Source: a virus. Taken from it: a stretch of 28,326 bases of DNA. The DNA is taken from positions 1-28,326 of the IMG/VR virus record IMGVR_UViG_3300023117_000071, one strand, 5' to 3'. Shown here piece by piece: positions 1-12,700 of the stretch (its first letter is position 1; each line of letters begins with the position of its first letter). Both the position numbers and the translations under genes were made by a program. Under the pieces are notes generated by a model, which was not told where the DNA came from, did no database searches, and worked only from the letters and a program-made list of their open reading frames with translations.

Positions 1-720
1 GTTAATACTACCAAGATCAAGACTTACATTTAAGTTATTGCCAGCAATAGAACCAAAGTCTACATTAACTGTAGCAAATAAAAAATCCCAAAGGTTGTTT
101 ACTGGATTAGGTGTAATACTTCCAAAATTCCAACTGTTATTGCTATTTCGGAAATAGTTTAAGTCTCTTACATCAATACCGTGTACTAATCCTGTTAGGT
201 TACCGTTGAAGTTTGCTGTAACAGTTGTAGCATTAATTAATCCAACGTTGCCTAGGTTATGTCCGTCAGCATTTAATCCTGCTGCTAGTTTTGGTGTTGG
301 ATCATCTTCTAGTCTTCCTAATGCACTAGAATCAATTCTAATATTGCTACCATCTCTAGTAGTAGATATTAAGTTGCCACCTTGAATAGTAAATGTAGTA
401 TTTTCTACTACTGTAAGACTACCACTGTCAGCAGCAACTACAAATTGTGTAACACCAGCATCAACGTTAACTGTCAGTTCGTTTGCAGTTGAGCTAAGTG
501 ATACATTGCTTCCTGCTACTAGTGACTTAAATTGAAGTTCGGCATCGTTTTTGCTTGAGAATAAACCTTCGCCGCCGCCTAGATTTACAACAGTTGTTGC
601 TTCAGGTGTTCTTGCATCTAGTTCTGAAAAGTTAAAAACAACCTTTTCAAAAGCCTCTCTTAAATCATCACCAGAACCATCATTTGCTACTGATCCAAGG
701 TTTATTACTTTTAATGCCAT
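1..720 (-). CDS. Tail-fibre-like structural protein, C-terminus beyond window
   Basis: An open frame of 240 codons starts with ATG at 720 and runs off the left edge with no stop, so only the N-terminal part is present. The start follows an AGGAGA ribosome binding site and a TATAAATA late promoter. Residues 5-35 (INLGSVANDGSGDDLREAF and onward to NFSELD) match in pattern the N-terminus of the giant neighbour (INIG..GNDGTGDSIRESF..NENFNELY). That shared module is common in tail-fibre or baseplate-associated proteins of T4-like marine phages. The rest is Asn/Thr/Ser/Gly-rich and predicted beta-rich, as in phage fibres, with an 'LTVNVDAGV' style strand pattern. It follows the 4219-residue gene in the same direction, so it belongs to the same late structural block. 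Which virion part it forms cannot be told from the sequence. Confidence 0.85.
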   Translation of the reverse strand, partial: MALKVINLGSVANDGSGDDLREAFEKVVFNFSELDARTPEATTVVNLGGGEGLFSSKNDAELQFKSLVAGSNVSLSSTANELTVNVDAGVTQFVVAADSGSLTVVENTTFTIQGGNLISTTRDGSNIRIDSSALGRLEDDPTPKLAAGLNADGHNLGNVGLINATTVTANFNGNLTGLVHGIDVRDLNYFRNSNNSWNFGSITPNPVNNLWDFLFATVNVDFGSIAGNNLNVSLDLGSIN

Positions 721-740
721 GCTATCTATCTCCTATACTG

Positions 741-748
741 TATTTATA
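741..748 (-). promoter_or_regulatory. T4-type late promoter TATAAATA
   Basis: The minus strand reads TATAAATA exactly as the T4 late consensus. The predicted start point lies 6 nt downstream, followed by AGGAGA and the ATG at 720. The TAA stop of the giant gene lies inside the box, so promoter and stop codon share bases. Confidence 0.8.
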
Positions 749-3700
749 GTCTACCAACAACAACTTCAACAACGCCTCTGTCTTCGCTGTCTTTTGTGCC
801 AACTGCTTTACCAATAACAGTACCTAGTTTAGGATCGTTATCAACAATAGCATATCCTGGTATAGCACTTGTTACAAGCATATCACCTTTTTGTACTTTA
901 CCAATAACCTTACAAGGAACACGACCTGTTAGTGCTAGTTCTACAGCAGTATCTCCTTCTAAGCCTTTATTCATTAAGAATCCTGGGTTAGTTGAAACAA
1001 CGCCTGCAACTCTACGGTCACCTTTAACAGTACATGCTGTAACTTCTTCATCTCCACCAAATACTAGTACAGTTCCTGGTTCGTATGCTTCATCAGCAAC
1101 ATATTTCTCTGCCAAGTCAGCGTAGTTAGCAGTAGATGCATTACCACTTAGATACGGAACAGATAATGTTGTAGTACCTGGATTGTAAGTATAGCTTGCA
1201 CTGTTAGCAAATACCTCATTAGAAGTACCAGTACCATCTGAGAATAGTGGGAAGAAAGTACCTGAGGTTGTTGTATCTGTGACAGCTAAATTCGAAGCTG
1301 TCTCTGCTGTAACATCTGCACTGTTAATAGAAATTTCACCATTAGCTATACTAATACCAGTACCGCTACTAAATGCTGCTCTAGCTCTTGCAGTTGTGTG
1401 ATATAGGTTGCTAGAACCTTCACTTAAATCATCAGTGTCATGGTTACCAATACTTGAAACTCGACCATACAAGTATCCTGTTGTTCCACCTGTTCCGTCT
1501 AGATCAAGGATCGTTGTTGTTCCAGATACTATGTCACCTTGTAGATTTCCTGTAAACTTAGTTGTCGAAATCCCACCGTCTGCTATGCTAGTACCTGTGC
1601 CTACTTTTAATATATTGCTAGTTGGATTGTATGTTAATGCTGCATCAGTAAATAATTTTTCATTTCCGTCTGCACCACTTCTATCACCGTAGGCATTGTT
1701 AACAGTAGTAAACGTAACAAAAATGTCACTATCTAATAGTCCGTCAGTTTGACCAGCAGTGTTCATTTGCGAAGTTCTTAGTGTATTTGCTATTACAGCT
1801 TCGTCAACGCCACCTGTTAATGGACCATTAAATTTACCGTAGAAAACTGTGGCATTTGCATCACTACCTGCCTGTACTGTACCAACATCAACAATAATAT
1901 TACCACTTGAATCTTTAATATCACCTTGATGTGTACCGTAGTTAGTTGTAATGTATGCCTTATCCCAATAGTTGCTGCTTGCACCTATGTTTAGTGTACC
2001 ATTAGGTTCAAAGTTACTATACGATGTTATTGTATTTGAAATAGTCAACCTATTTTGAACAGCACCATTATTGTGTGCTGTTTGAATAACTAGTTCACTT
2101 CTTTCACCACCATTTGTTGCATTAGTAGTATTACTAACTATATTTGTAAGTATTTGATCAGTTTCTTCAGCTGCGTTAACACCTCTAAACTGTATTACTC
2201 CCATATTGTCTGTGTCTAGACTATCAACATCTGTATCAAACCTTTGAAGAATGAGCGATGGAGCACTGGCATCAGTACGAGCTTTTATTGTTAAACTATC
2301 GTTTGAAATAACCGAATTAATTTTTAAGGTATCAAAACTTACATTGTCGCCCAAATCAATGTTGCCATTTACAAACAAATCGCCTTGTACAGTAACATCA
2401 TGATTAAATGTAGCAGTACCTGCGTCTGACATATTGAACGATAGTGCAGTAAATTCAGTGCCATCGTCATTGCCACGTATACGTAATACTTTATCTTGTT
2501 CAGTGTGATAAATGTCAGCACCGCTGGTAGTATTAGTAAACTTCAAGAAGTCTGTGCCATCGTCTTTAAATGTAATATCAGCATCGTTAGCATCAAGGAT
2601 AATATCACCCTCCGCATCAAGTGTAATATCACCGCTTGCAGATAAACTAACTGTACCACTTGCTGCGGTAGTATGAGTTGCACTAATACTTACAGCACCT
2701 TTTTCAGCAGTTAACCCTATACCACCACTTGCTTCGGCAGTAAAGTTTTTCTCAGTACCGCCAACATCAATAGTAAATGCACCTTGTGTTGTAAGCTCTT
2801 GAGCATCTTCTGTAAGTGCAAAGCCCATTCTTTCATCAGTACCGTCGTTGAACTTAATGTTCTCACCGGCAGCATCTAGTATAATGTTACCACTTGTAGT
2901 AGTTTCAATTTCAAAGTCGCCACCTGCTCTACTAATCTTATTGTCATCTAACACACTGTTATCTACAGTTAGTTTAGTAGTAGTTAAGTTAGTACCATTA
3001 ACAGTTAATGTACCTGCAATAGTTGTATTACCATTATTACCTGCAACAGTAAACACTGCTGTACCACCGTCTGGTACTGATCCGCCGGATGAAACGTTAA
3101 ATGTATTAGTGATCGATGTAGAACCATTTGCAATGTGCATACGATTTACACCATTAGTTCCCAGTTTAATATTATTCTGTTCAACTTTAAGTGCAGATCC
3201 GTATCCATTAACTACAAGTGCAATTTCTTTTGCGTCAGTTGCCCAACCACCTGCACCTATAGAAACACCTGTACCAAGTGATGTAAGTTCACCTGGTGCT
3301 TGAATAAAGTTTGAATATATCCATGGTGATACCAAGTAAGGTTGGCTATTAGCAATCTGCGGACCTTCAGTGTTTTGCTGGAAGTTACTTGCATATCCAC
3401 CGTAGTTAACATCATCTTTAAGTACAGTTGTTGAACCTATTTGTACCGATGCACTCGGAATTGCCACTGTGCTCTTATCTGTTGCATTGCTAGGAGCAGT
3501 ACCTGACAGTTCCATAATTAAATGATCGTTTGGTGTGTATAGTGTTAGTTTAGAATTAACAACATCCAATGCTCTTGTGCTGTCAATTATTAAACCTTTA
3601 ATATTGATCCAGCCACCTAAGTTTAACTGGTTGTTAATATTACCAACAACATCTCCAGTTGCTAATGTCCTTACAAGAGAATCATTAGCACCAGTTTTAG

Positions 3701-6700
3701 TAATATCTGTTGTTCCGTAAACTTTATCTCTAACTTTAACCAGTGCCTTACCAATTAAGTTTTGCGAAGTTATAATTGATGTTGGAACACTTGCTGGACC
3801 TAATGATGAACCATTCTTTATTTGCAACATTCCAATTGTATTAAATGCTGTTCCACTTACGTTTACAAGAACAATTTGGTTTTCGCTGTTTACATCACCT
3901 TGTAGTGTACCTTCTGCGGCAGTGTTACCTACCTGTGTAATAATTGGTGATGTACTTGCATCTATTGTTACTTCGCCTGTTAGTGTAAGAACAGTTCCAC
4001 TTAGTTTTACAAGATTGCTGTCATTAAAGTCGTTATCTTGAATACCACCACCTTCGTCAACAATCATGCTAAACGGAATAGCTCTAGTAATACCAATTTC
4101 GCCTGCACCTTCTTGATTGCCATCAAAGTCAATATCTGCACGACCAATTACAGTACGTTCTGGAATTTCTTGTAACTTGTCAAAAGTAATACCTCTGTCT
4201 TTAACATTAATATAACCTGTATTAAGAATTCCGGTAATATATGTAGTACTCTGAGATTGTGTATCTTTAGTATAATCTGCATTAACAGCAATTCTAGTTA
4301 AGTAATTTGCAGAACTGCTTCCTATACTAAACGAACTTGCTGTTCTTACTTTGATTTGATCAGTTACACCGTCGCCTGAATTTGTATTATTTGCAATCAC
4401 ATATGCAACTCTTGCACCATTTGATTGTGTGATAATATCACCGGCTTGTAAAGAACTCATAAATGTTGTATGATTTGATCCTGCTAAAGTCCAAATTTGG
4501 TCCTCTGCAAATGTACTTCCATCAAAAGCAACAACACCTTGACTTGCTTGACGTGTGCGTTGACCTGTAGTTCTAACATATTCTGGAACACTATTGTTGC
4601 CTAGTAAAGCACCGCCTTGTATCTGTAGTTGTTGGCCGCCTTCACTTTCTGGTAAGAATGTACCTGTAACATCTTCAAGAACTAGAATGTTATATCCTTG
4701 AATAGTATTTGCTAGTGCTGCAAGTCCTACTACTGCTGTACCTACTGCGTTTGTATTTCCTTGTTGGGTAATAATTGTTCCTGCTGTTACTGGAACATTA
4801 TCTTGCAGTTGTAAAGTAACAGTTGTTTTTTCAAAGTAATTAGAGTTAGTTAACACTGGAGCAGTGTTTAGTTTTAGTTTATTTTGACTAATATCTGCGT
4901 ATGTATTAACATCACTGTTAACGACTGCTTCGTCCTGTAGCTGTAGATTTATTTTAGTTTCACCTGGGAAAATAATATCCACATCATTTTGTGCTTGTGT
5001 TGCTCTCTTGCGTTCAACACTAATATTAATATCACTTCTTGATGCAGTTCCTGGGTCACCGTCTTCAGTTTTATTTGCTTCGCTGGCATTTGCAAACTCA
5101 AGTGTTGTAGTAACAGGTGCGCCGTCAAAACCACCTGTAGTATTACTCCAGTCACCGCCCGAGTTTTCAATCTTTTCGTTACTGAAATCACTTACTGATA
5201 AGTCGTTAGCTGATAGCGGACTAACTGTTGAAGTTGTTAAATTACCAAACAGATCTTCAACAATCAATGCTTCACCAACAACAAACTGTTTATTTGGATT
5301 TCTGTTAATTACTTGTATTTCATTATCTTGTGTTTTTTGTCTATTGTCATTGGTTGTACTTGAACCTTGTGGCCAAATAACTTCACCGTATGCACCGCTA
5401 GCCTGTCTAAGGATGTATCCTCTTTGTGTAGGAAGATTATTATTTGCACCATTTGTTGTAATTGTTGTAATCTTTAAAGGACTATAAACTAGTACAAAAA
5501 CTTGTTCATCGTTATCAAGAACTTTTGCTTCTAAATCTTCTATATAGGCTGCTGTAGCAGATGTTACACCAGTAATTAGTTGTCCTATTCTCCAATCATC
5601 TGGGTTACCTGTATTTTGTTTAACATAAACTCTTCTATTACCAGTTAGAACAACAATATCATTTTTACCGTATTCTGATGCAAAGTCTATTTGATTAAGT
5701 TCAATATCTCTAAGTTCTTGAACCTCGTCATTTGCAAAAACACGTTTGTCAACGTATTGCTTATTGGTAGCGTCTAGATCATCTGAAGGATCGCCTAACT
5801 GTATTAGTCTACCACCCTGCATGTTCATTGTATGTACAGGAAGTCCTGCAACAATATCTGGAGTAAGTATTGGATTAAGTTGTGGTAAGAAACCGTCGCC
5901 TAGTTTTGCTAGTTTGACATTCATGTTTCTATCATAACCTAAACGTCTATCAATATATTGTTCTACAGCATAAGATGTTGGAACAGTACTATTATCAATT
6001 GGTGACATACCGTTATCACCTGTAAACTTACTAATTGTTTCACCATCTCTAAATCCAAGTCCGTCTAGACCAGAAATATTAATCTGCGCTGCAAATTTAA
6101 CTGTACCTGTACCTTGGTCAACTTCAAAGAACTTACCAACTCTAAAGAAGCCGTCTTCGTCTGTTGACATAACAAACACACGACCCTTACCTTTTTCCCA
6201 GACTTGAGATTTTTCAGCTGTGTCTGCGTTAGTGTATGCTTCTGCTTTTGCTTCTGTTGCTTCACCAAATAGTATATTTGGATAGTTAGAAGTATTAAAT
6301 CCGCCTGTACCAATGTTACTAAAGTCGTGTCCTGTAGCACGAGTTAATGAAATATTAACTGTAATACTTGAAGGTTCTCCGTCCTGTACACCTATACTTA
6401 GAACAAGTTGTTGATTTTGTCCGCCTAGTCTTAAAGGTCTAGCAATACCACTTGTTGGTGGTGTAGGACTACTTTGAGAATTTTTGTCGCTAAGTGGAGT
6501 TGACTCTAATTCATAATATGGGAATCCTGTTAGTAGTGAACTTCCTGCTGGAACACCTTGGTAGTTTCCTTCACCATCGTGATATGCTTTAACAACATGA
6601 ACTCTGTCTTTCCAACCAAAGATCATGTCTGCATTATTAAGTCTGCTTAGTGTGTCACTATCTGTAACAGGAGCAGTTATTGCAACTAAAGTATCACCTG

Positions 6701-9700
6701 CTGTACTACCAAATGTAGTACTTGAACTAATCCCAACAACTTCGCTAGGCGTTGCTGCTGATGCGCTGCCAGCTATGGTGATTACACCAGATGTAGTAAA
6801 TGCTGTTCCGTTCCAGTCTTTAAGCCATAGTGTAGTTGTATTAGTTAGTGATTCTATAGCAACAGCACTTGCACTTCCTTGAGTAATAACATCGCCTTTA
6901 GTAACAGAAACTTGGGCATCTAGTACAAGTTTAACTTGTGTTTCAAATTTTGAGTAATCAACTGTTGATAAAATATACTTATAGTTGTCATCAAATGTTA
7001 CAAGATTCCAACCTGAAGGTAAATCGTTATCATTAATTCCACCCCAGTCTGTAATATTTTGTTTGCTAAAGTCTAACGATCTATATACTTTTGATGATTC
7101 GTCGAGTACAACAGCAGTTGAAGGTCGGATGCTTGTATTTGGATCAATATTATCAAATATTAATTTAGCACGTTGTCTAATAACAACAGTTTCGCCACCG
7201 TATAACGGATATATTAATCCACCAGTTGTTGTACTTCCGCTTACATCGCTTGTTTGATTTGAGAAAGATATTTTCCAAACAGCACCGTTGCCGCCTTCTA
7301 ACGGTAATCCGCTAGTGTCTCCACTCGAGTTTGTAGCTGTGACATTAACGCCGTCTGTATACACAGTAGTATCTTGTCCAGTATATACATTTGTAATTTT
7401 AATTCTGTCAGAATTGTTAAAGAAGTTAGTAGTACCATCTGGTTGTGATATGTATACTTGAGTACCACCAACAACATCGCCGTTACTGTCTTTTGTTTTT
7501 TGTGGTACTACAATAGTACCAACAGCACCTGTATTTTCTTGTGTTATAGTGTCACCATAATCTGCAATAACATAATCATCTAGTGTAAGAATAATTTGGT
7601 TAACTGCTGGAATACCTTCCTCAATAAATGCTGAAACAACATTAACAACTTCAAACTTTCTTAAATCAGTACCTTCTTCGTCTGCAGGGTAAATATCACC
7701 ATTAGTGCTTAATGTTCCAGATAAACTTGCAGCAGAAGATAAAGCCTCATCACTGTAAAGAGTAAAGTTATTAACATCAACAACACTAATATACCAATCA
7801 CTGTTTAACCCAGTAACACCTACACTATCTGAAATAGTAACTTTCTGTCCAGTTTCCCAGCCGTGTCCTATTAAGTTAATACTATTAGGAGCAGTAAATC
7901 CGTCTATTTCTTGTTTTTCGGTAAAGATAATATCTATCTCACCTTCTGGAATAGGAGTAAAGTCTGTGTCATACACAAACACATAATTTTGATTTGCATC
8001 AGCTGATGCTTGAATGGTTGGGTTCACATAAACTTTAGCAGTCTGTACAGTGTTATATGCTAGTTGTCCTGATTGTGGAACTTCGTTAGGGTCACTACCT
8101 GCTGCAACAAGACCAAAGTTACCATATGCGTTAGAACCGCCTACTGATCTAATTTCAGAACCATTATTTGCGTAATAAGCAGCATGACAGTAGTATGTAA
8201 ACATACCGACCATCTCTGACAAACCAGTGTTAGTTACAAGTAAGCCGTAACCTAGGTCGTTAATTTGTGTAAAGTCGTTTCCTAACTGTGATCTGTTACC
8301 AGCTGTTTGTAGTACAGTTGGATAGTTTTCTATCTGACCATATGTATATTGTTTGTCACCATTACTATCGTAGTAAGAACCTAATACCGGACCTTGCCAT
8401 CCTGTCACAAGTCCATTACTGTCTGTAACACCAGAGTTGGCATCTAGGATAAGTTCACAAGTACCTGCATCAATGTCGTGGTTAACTATTGAGTTAACTT
8501 GATAACGTATGCCATTTACATAGAACGGAGCAGGAAGCTCAGGTCTTCTAACAAATAAACCGTGTCCTACGCCTACACCATTGACTGTAACTTGTGATCG
8601 TTTACTTCTTGCAAACAATCTAAATGCATTACCATTCTTTTGACCAACAATTTCAATTGGCATGTTACCGTTAAATCCGTCAACAAACATACCACCTCTA
8701 AATGCTTGTTTGTTAGCAGATTGTGCAAATGAAGAACCTGTCTGAATATATGGAGATTTAGTTAGAATCTGTCCAGCAGGGTCAAGCACAGTCATAAATC
8801 CACCGTGTCCTTGAACAGTACAGTTACGTATAATAGTAGCATCGTTCATTAAGAACACATCCATGTCTTTGTTGTTTAATGCAGGATTATATTCTGCATT
8901 GAATGCATATACAATGGTAGAAATTAAATCATTAACAACACCGGCTGCACCAGCTTCTGCTGTTGGTAAATTAGTTTTCCAAGTTGTTATAACTGTACCT
9001 GTTGGTTCTTGTATACCTGCTATGCTTAACAAGTCTGCACAAACAGTAGCAATTCTATTAATTGCTTGAGATGTAATTTCTTCTTGTCCTACTTCAACGG
9101 CGTTTTCGTAGTACTTTCCTTGCACTTCCATTGATTGGTCATTTCGACCTTTTACTAAGTCGTATGCAAGTGCATCTACAATGTATCCAATATCTCTTTT
9201 ACATTTTGTAGTAAATGTAAACTTACCTACACTAACACTATCTGGAACACCAGCAGCACCATGTGCTCCTGATACACTACCAGAAATTGTATCAGCAGTA
9301 TTAAATGCTCTAGTAGGTGATACAAGAATAACTGTAGTTTGTCCGGCAGCAGTAACAGGATCTTCTTTAACAATACCAGAAGCACCATCACCGCCTAATT
9401 GAGTCATTGTTTCACCTTTAACTGCGGCAACAGTTCCTGTGAATACTATAGTAGTTTGTGCCCAAGTACCAAATCCTGCTGTCTGAGCAGCAGTTGCTTG
9501 GATATCCATCCAGTCATAAATTTCTTCTTGTATGTTTGCTTTGTTTTGTGTTAAAATTTCAGCAGCATTTTCTCTGCCGCCTCTATTAGTAACAGACACT
9601 AAAGAATTATTGTTTACAGGCTTTGTAGGATCTTTAGCATAATGCCATCCCATATCAAAATCACGAGTGTTAACAGTGTTAACAGAATTAATAGTTAGTC

Positions 9701-12700
9701 CAGCTTGTACAACACCATTTAAACTAAATGGGTCTGTATTTACAAACTGTCCACTTGCTGGGAAGTTTGCACCTGCTGGGTTATAGCCGTCAAAATATGT
9801 TACAGGTACTGATGTAGCATTAACAACATCTTCTAGTATTGTTGCTTTTTTATTTGTGTTACTATTAATAAATGTAATAGTTCTGTCAACAATATTTACA
9901 TTAGCATCTGCACTTTGAAGATTTGTGTCAATATCTGCTTTGGCATCTCTATATGCTTGTGGAATGTTTGTTCCATTTAAACTAGCTGATGGCAATGTTG
10001 CTGCTGCTGGCACAGTTTGTGTAGCAATAGCATTTTGTATAATATTAAGAAGTGTTTGTGCTTCAGACTCTTCAGTTACTGATGCATTTGCACCACTGGT
10101 TACCTGATCATTGATACCGTCTGAGTTATCATTACCTGTTGCGCCAGTTAAAGTTACGCCAGTAAGTACTTCGCCTACAATGTTTTTGAAGTGTGTTATT
10201 GCAGTTTGGATAACAGTTGCAAATGTAGCATTAATATTTAAAGATGTATCTGTAAAATACAATCTTGCTAAAGTTGTTGAAGCATCATTACCGCCATAAA
10301 GTATATCATATGTTAATGCATCTATCCAACGATAAATGTGTACACCTAAAAGATTTTCAACTGTTTGATTATATCCTGCTGGTGGAGATGTATCATTTTC
10401 AACATGTGCTAATATATCATCTCTTAAAAATGGTTTGTTGTTTTGTAATTTGTCACGTGCAGCAACTTTATTAGAATCAACGCCAGTCCAATCCGGAAAT
10501 ACAATAGTTTCTGTTACATCAGCAATGTATCCAGGTAAAGGAATACCGTTACCGTCTAAACTACCTACAGTGTTTGTATCTACATTACCATTTTCAATAA
10601 TATCTAAAACAGTTTCAAAGTATTCCGTTGCTCGTTCAACCATTGTAGAGTTGTCTGCTACGTCATCTAACAATTTTACTAAGTTACCTGCAAATCCAAC
10701 TGCTGCAAGTTCTTGTGCTAATTGACTATTTTGTACAACGGCACCACTTGGATACTGATATGCAAGACCGTTTATAACTTGATTATAGTTTGTTCCTAGC
10801 ACTAAGTCAAACCCAGCACCAGTAAGAATATATTCTAAGTCTCTTTCACATTTGGCTTGATCATATGTAAAAGTACTTGTTTGTGTAATTACATCGCCTT
10901 TGTATGCAGTTAGTGTTCCACCTGTAATTGTTAGTACTGCTTCATCTTGGAAAGTAACAGTATTATTGTGAAGTGTTAGTCCATCAAAGTATTTGTCGCG
11001 ATAGAAATAAGTGTTTGCCCATTTAGATTGTGATACACGATTCTTTGGACGTATAATTGCACGTCTCATCTCGTCGCCAACAATAGATACCTGAGACGAA
11101 ACTTTAATTGGATAATCTTCTTCGTAGATTCCTGATTCAACCATAATGGTAATTTGTTTAGTACTAACTCTGTTACCAAATTCTAAAGTATCACCTAATG
11201 CATCTGCAACTTCAACTCCTTGAATATCACGTCCTGCACCTTCTACTAAAAACTCAAATGGTTCTTCTAATATAAGTTCTAGCTCGTCTACATTATTAGC
11301 ATTGTTAATATCGTTGCTGTAACTAACAATACGACCAATAGCACCACTTCTTGTACCAACTACAACTTTTCCTGGAATTAAATCAATGTTTCCGCTTTGT
11401 CCTTGCCATACAGCATCTGCACTACCGTTATCAAATTGAATAACATACGGAGCACCTTCGCGTAATGTAGGAGCACCGTCAAGACCATCTCTAATAATAC
11501 TAGTAACAACATTGAACTTTGCTTCAAACACATCTATTGCTGCACTTGGTGCATTAGCTGCTGCACTTGGTGCAGCCGGATCAAAGTACTGAACGTAGTC
11601 AACGTTTCTTACAGTTGGCCAAGTAGTATTAACAAGTATATAATCTCTAAGTAATTCTAGTGCAAAGTTAATAATAGCAACAGTTTGTTCTTCTTGTGTT
11701 GTAACAGCAAGTCTACCGCTAGAGTTACTGTAGTATCTTAAACCTGCATTTCTTGATAGTTTGTTAGCAGTAGGACTAGACTGTGTATCTAGTTTTGCTG
11801 CATCAATAATATAGCCTAAGTCTCTAGCACATATTGCTTCATTGTATGCAAAGTTTTTCCAAATATAGTCTGGATCAGCTTCTGTAAGTGTTAGATCTGC
11901 TGTAGCAGTTTCAATTTTATAAGAAGCATAAGCGATAGCTTCTGCAATAACAAAGTCTTTGTTTTGTACAATAAGTGATTGTAATTTTTCTGTACTTGCA
12001 CCGTAATCTGCTCTTTCGCCTTGTTTAAATTCTGCTGAACGAACTTTTGAAGGTGTTAAGTTTTGTGCATCAGTACCGTATTCGATTACCTGCATGTATG
12101 GACCAGGTTCAACTGGACTTGCTTCTACAATTTCTTCTGCTCTACGTGCCGCCGCATTAACAGTACGATATGCATATGCTAGTGAACGACCTTCTTTACC
12201 TGGAGGTGTACTTGCTTGAGTATCGTCACCTGTTGTGCTAACAAACAAGTTAATGTTAGATGCAAAACTTGTATTGTCTACATAGAATTTTGTAGCAGCC
12301 TGTAAATCTTCAATGCCGTTCGGAGTACCTATGCCTGCAAGTTCGCCTGGATGATCTTCTAGATACAAAGTACCTTCCATTTGATCGCCTTGTCTGCGAA
12401 CAGCACTTTGGCGTGGTATTGCTTCATTAGCAAGATAATCGCCAGTTAAATCATTTGGTTGATAATAATAATCTGTTAGTGTTTGTGTTCCGTTGCCGCC
12501 TGCAACATTTATTCTGTTAACTCCTGCTTCCGCATCAGCCTTAGAAGAATATAAACCTAATTGGGTATCATTAATAACTCTGATATAAAATAATGACTCA
12601 GGAAATTCTGCAACATCATTTAGATCTGCTTGTGTTGCTTGGTCAACTGCACTTGTTCCTGTAGTAGCATATACAAATGATGCACCATTAGCAGAACTGT

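Noticed and set aside
2848-5487. Several plus-strand frames of 60-160 residues opposite the giant gene
   Set aside because: They are shadows of the Thr/Ser/Val-rich fibre gene; hydrophobic low-complexity products with no start signals.
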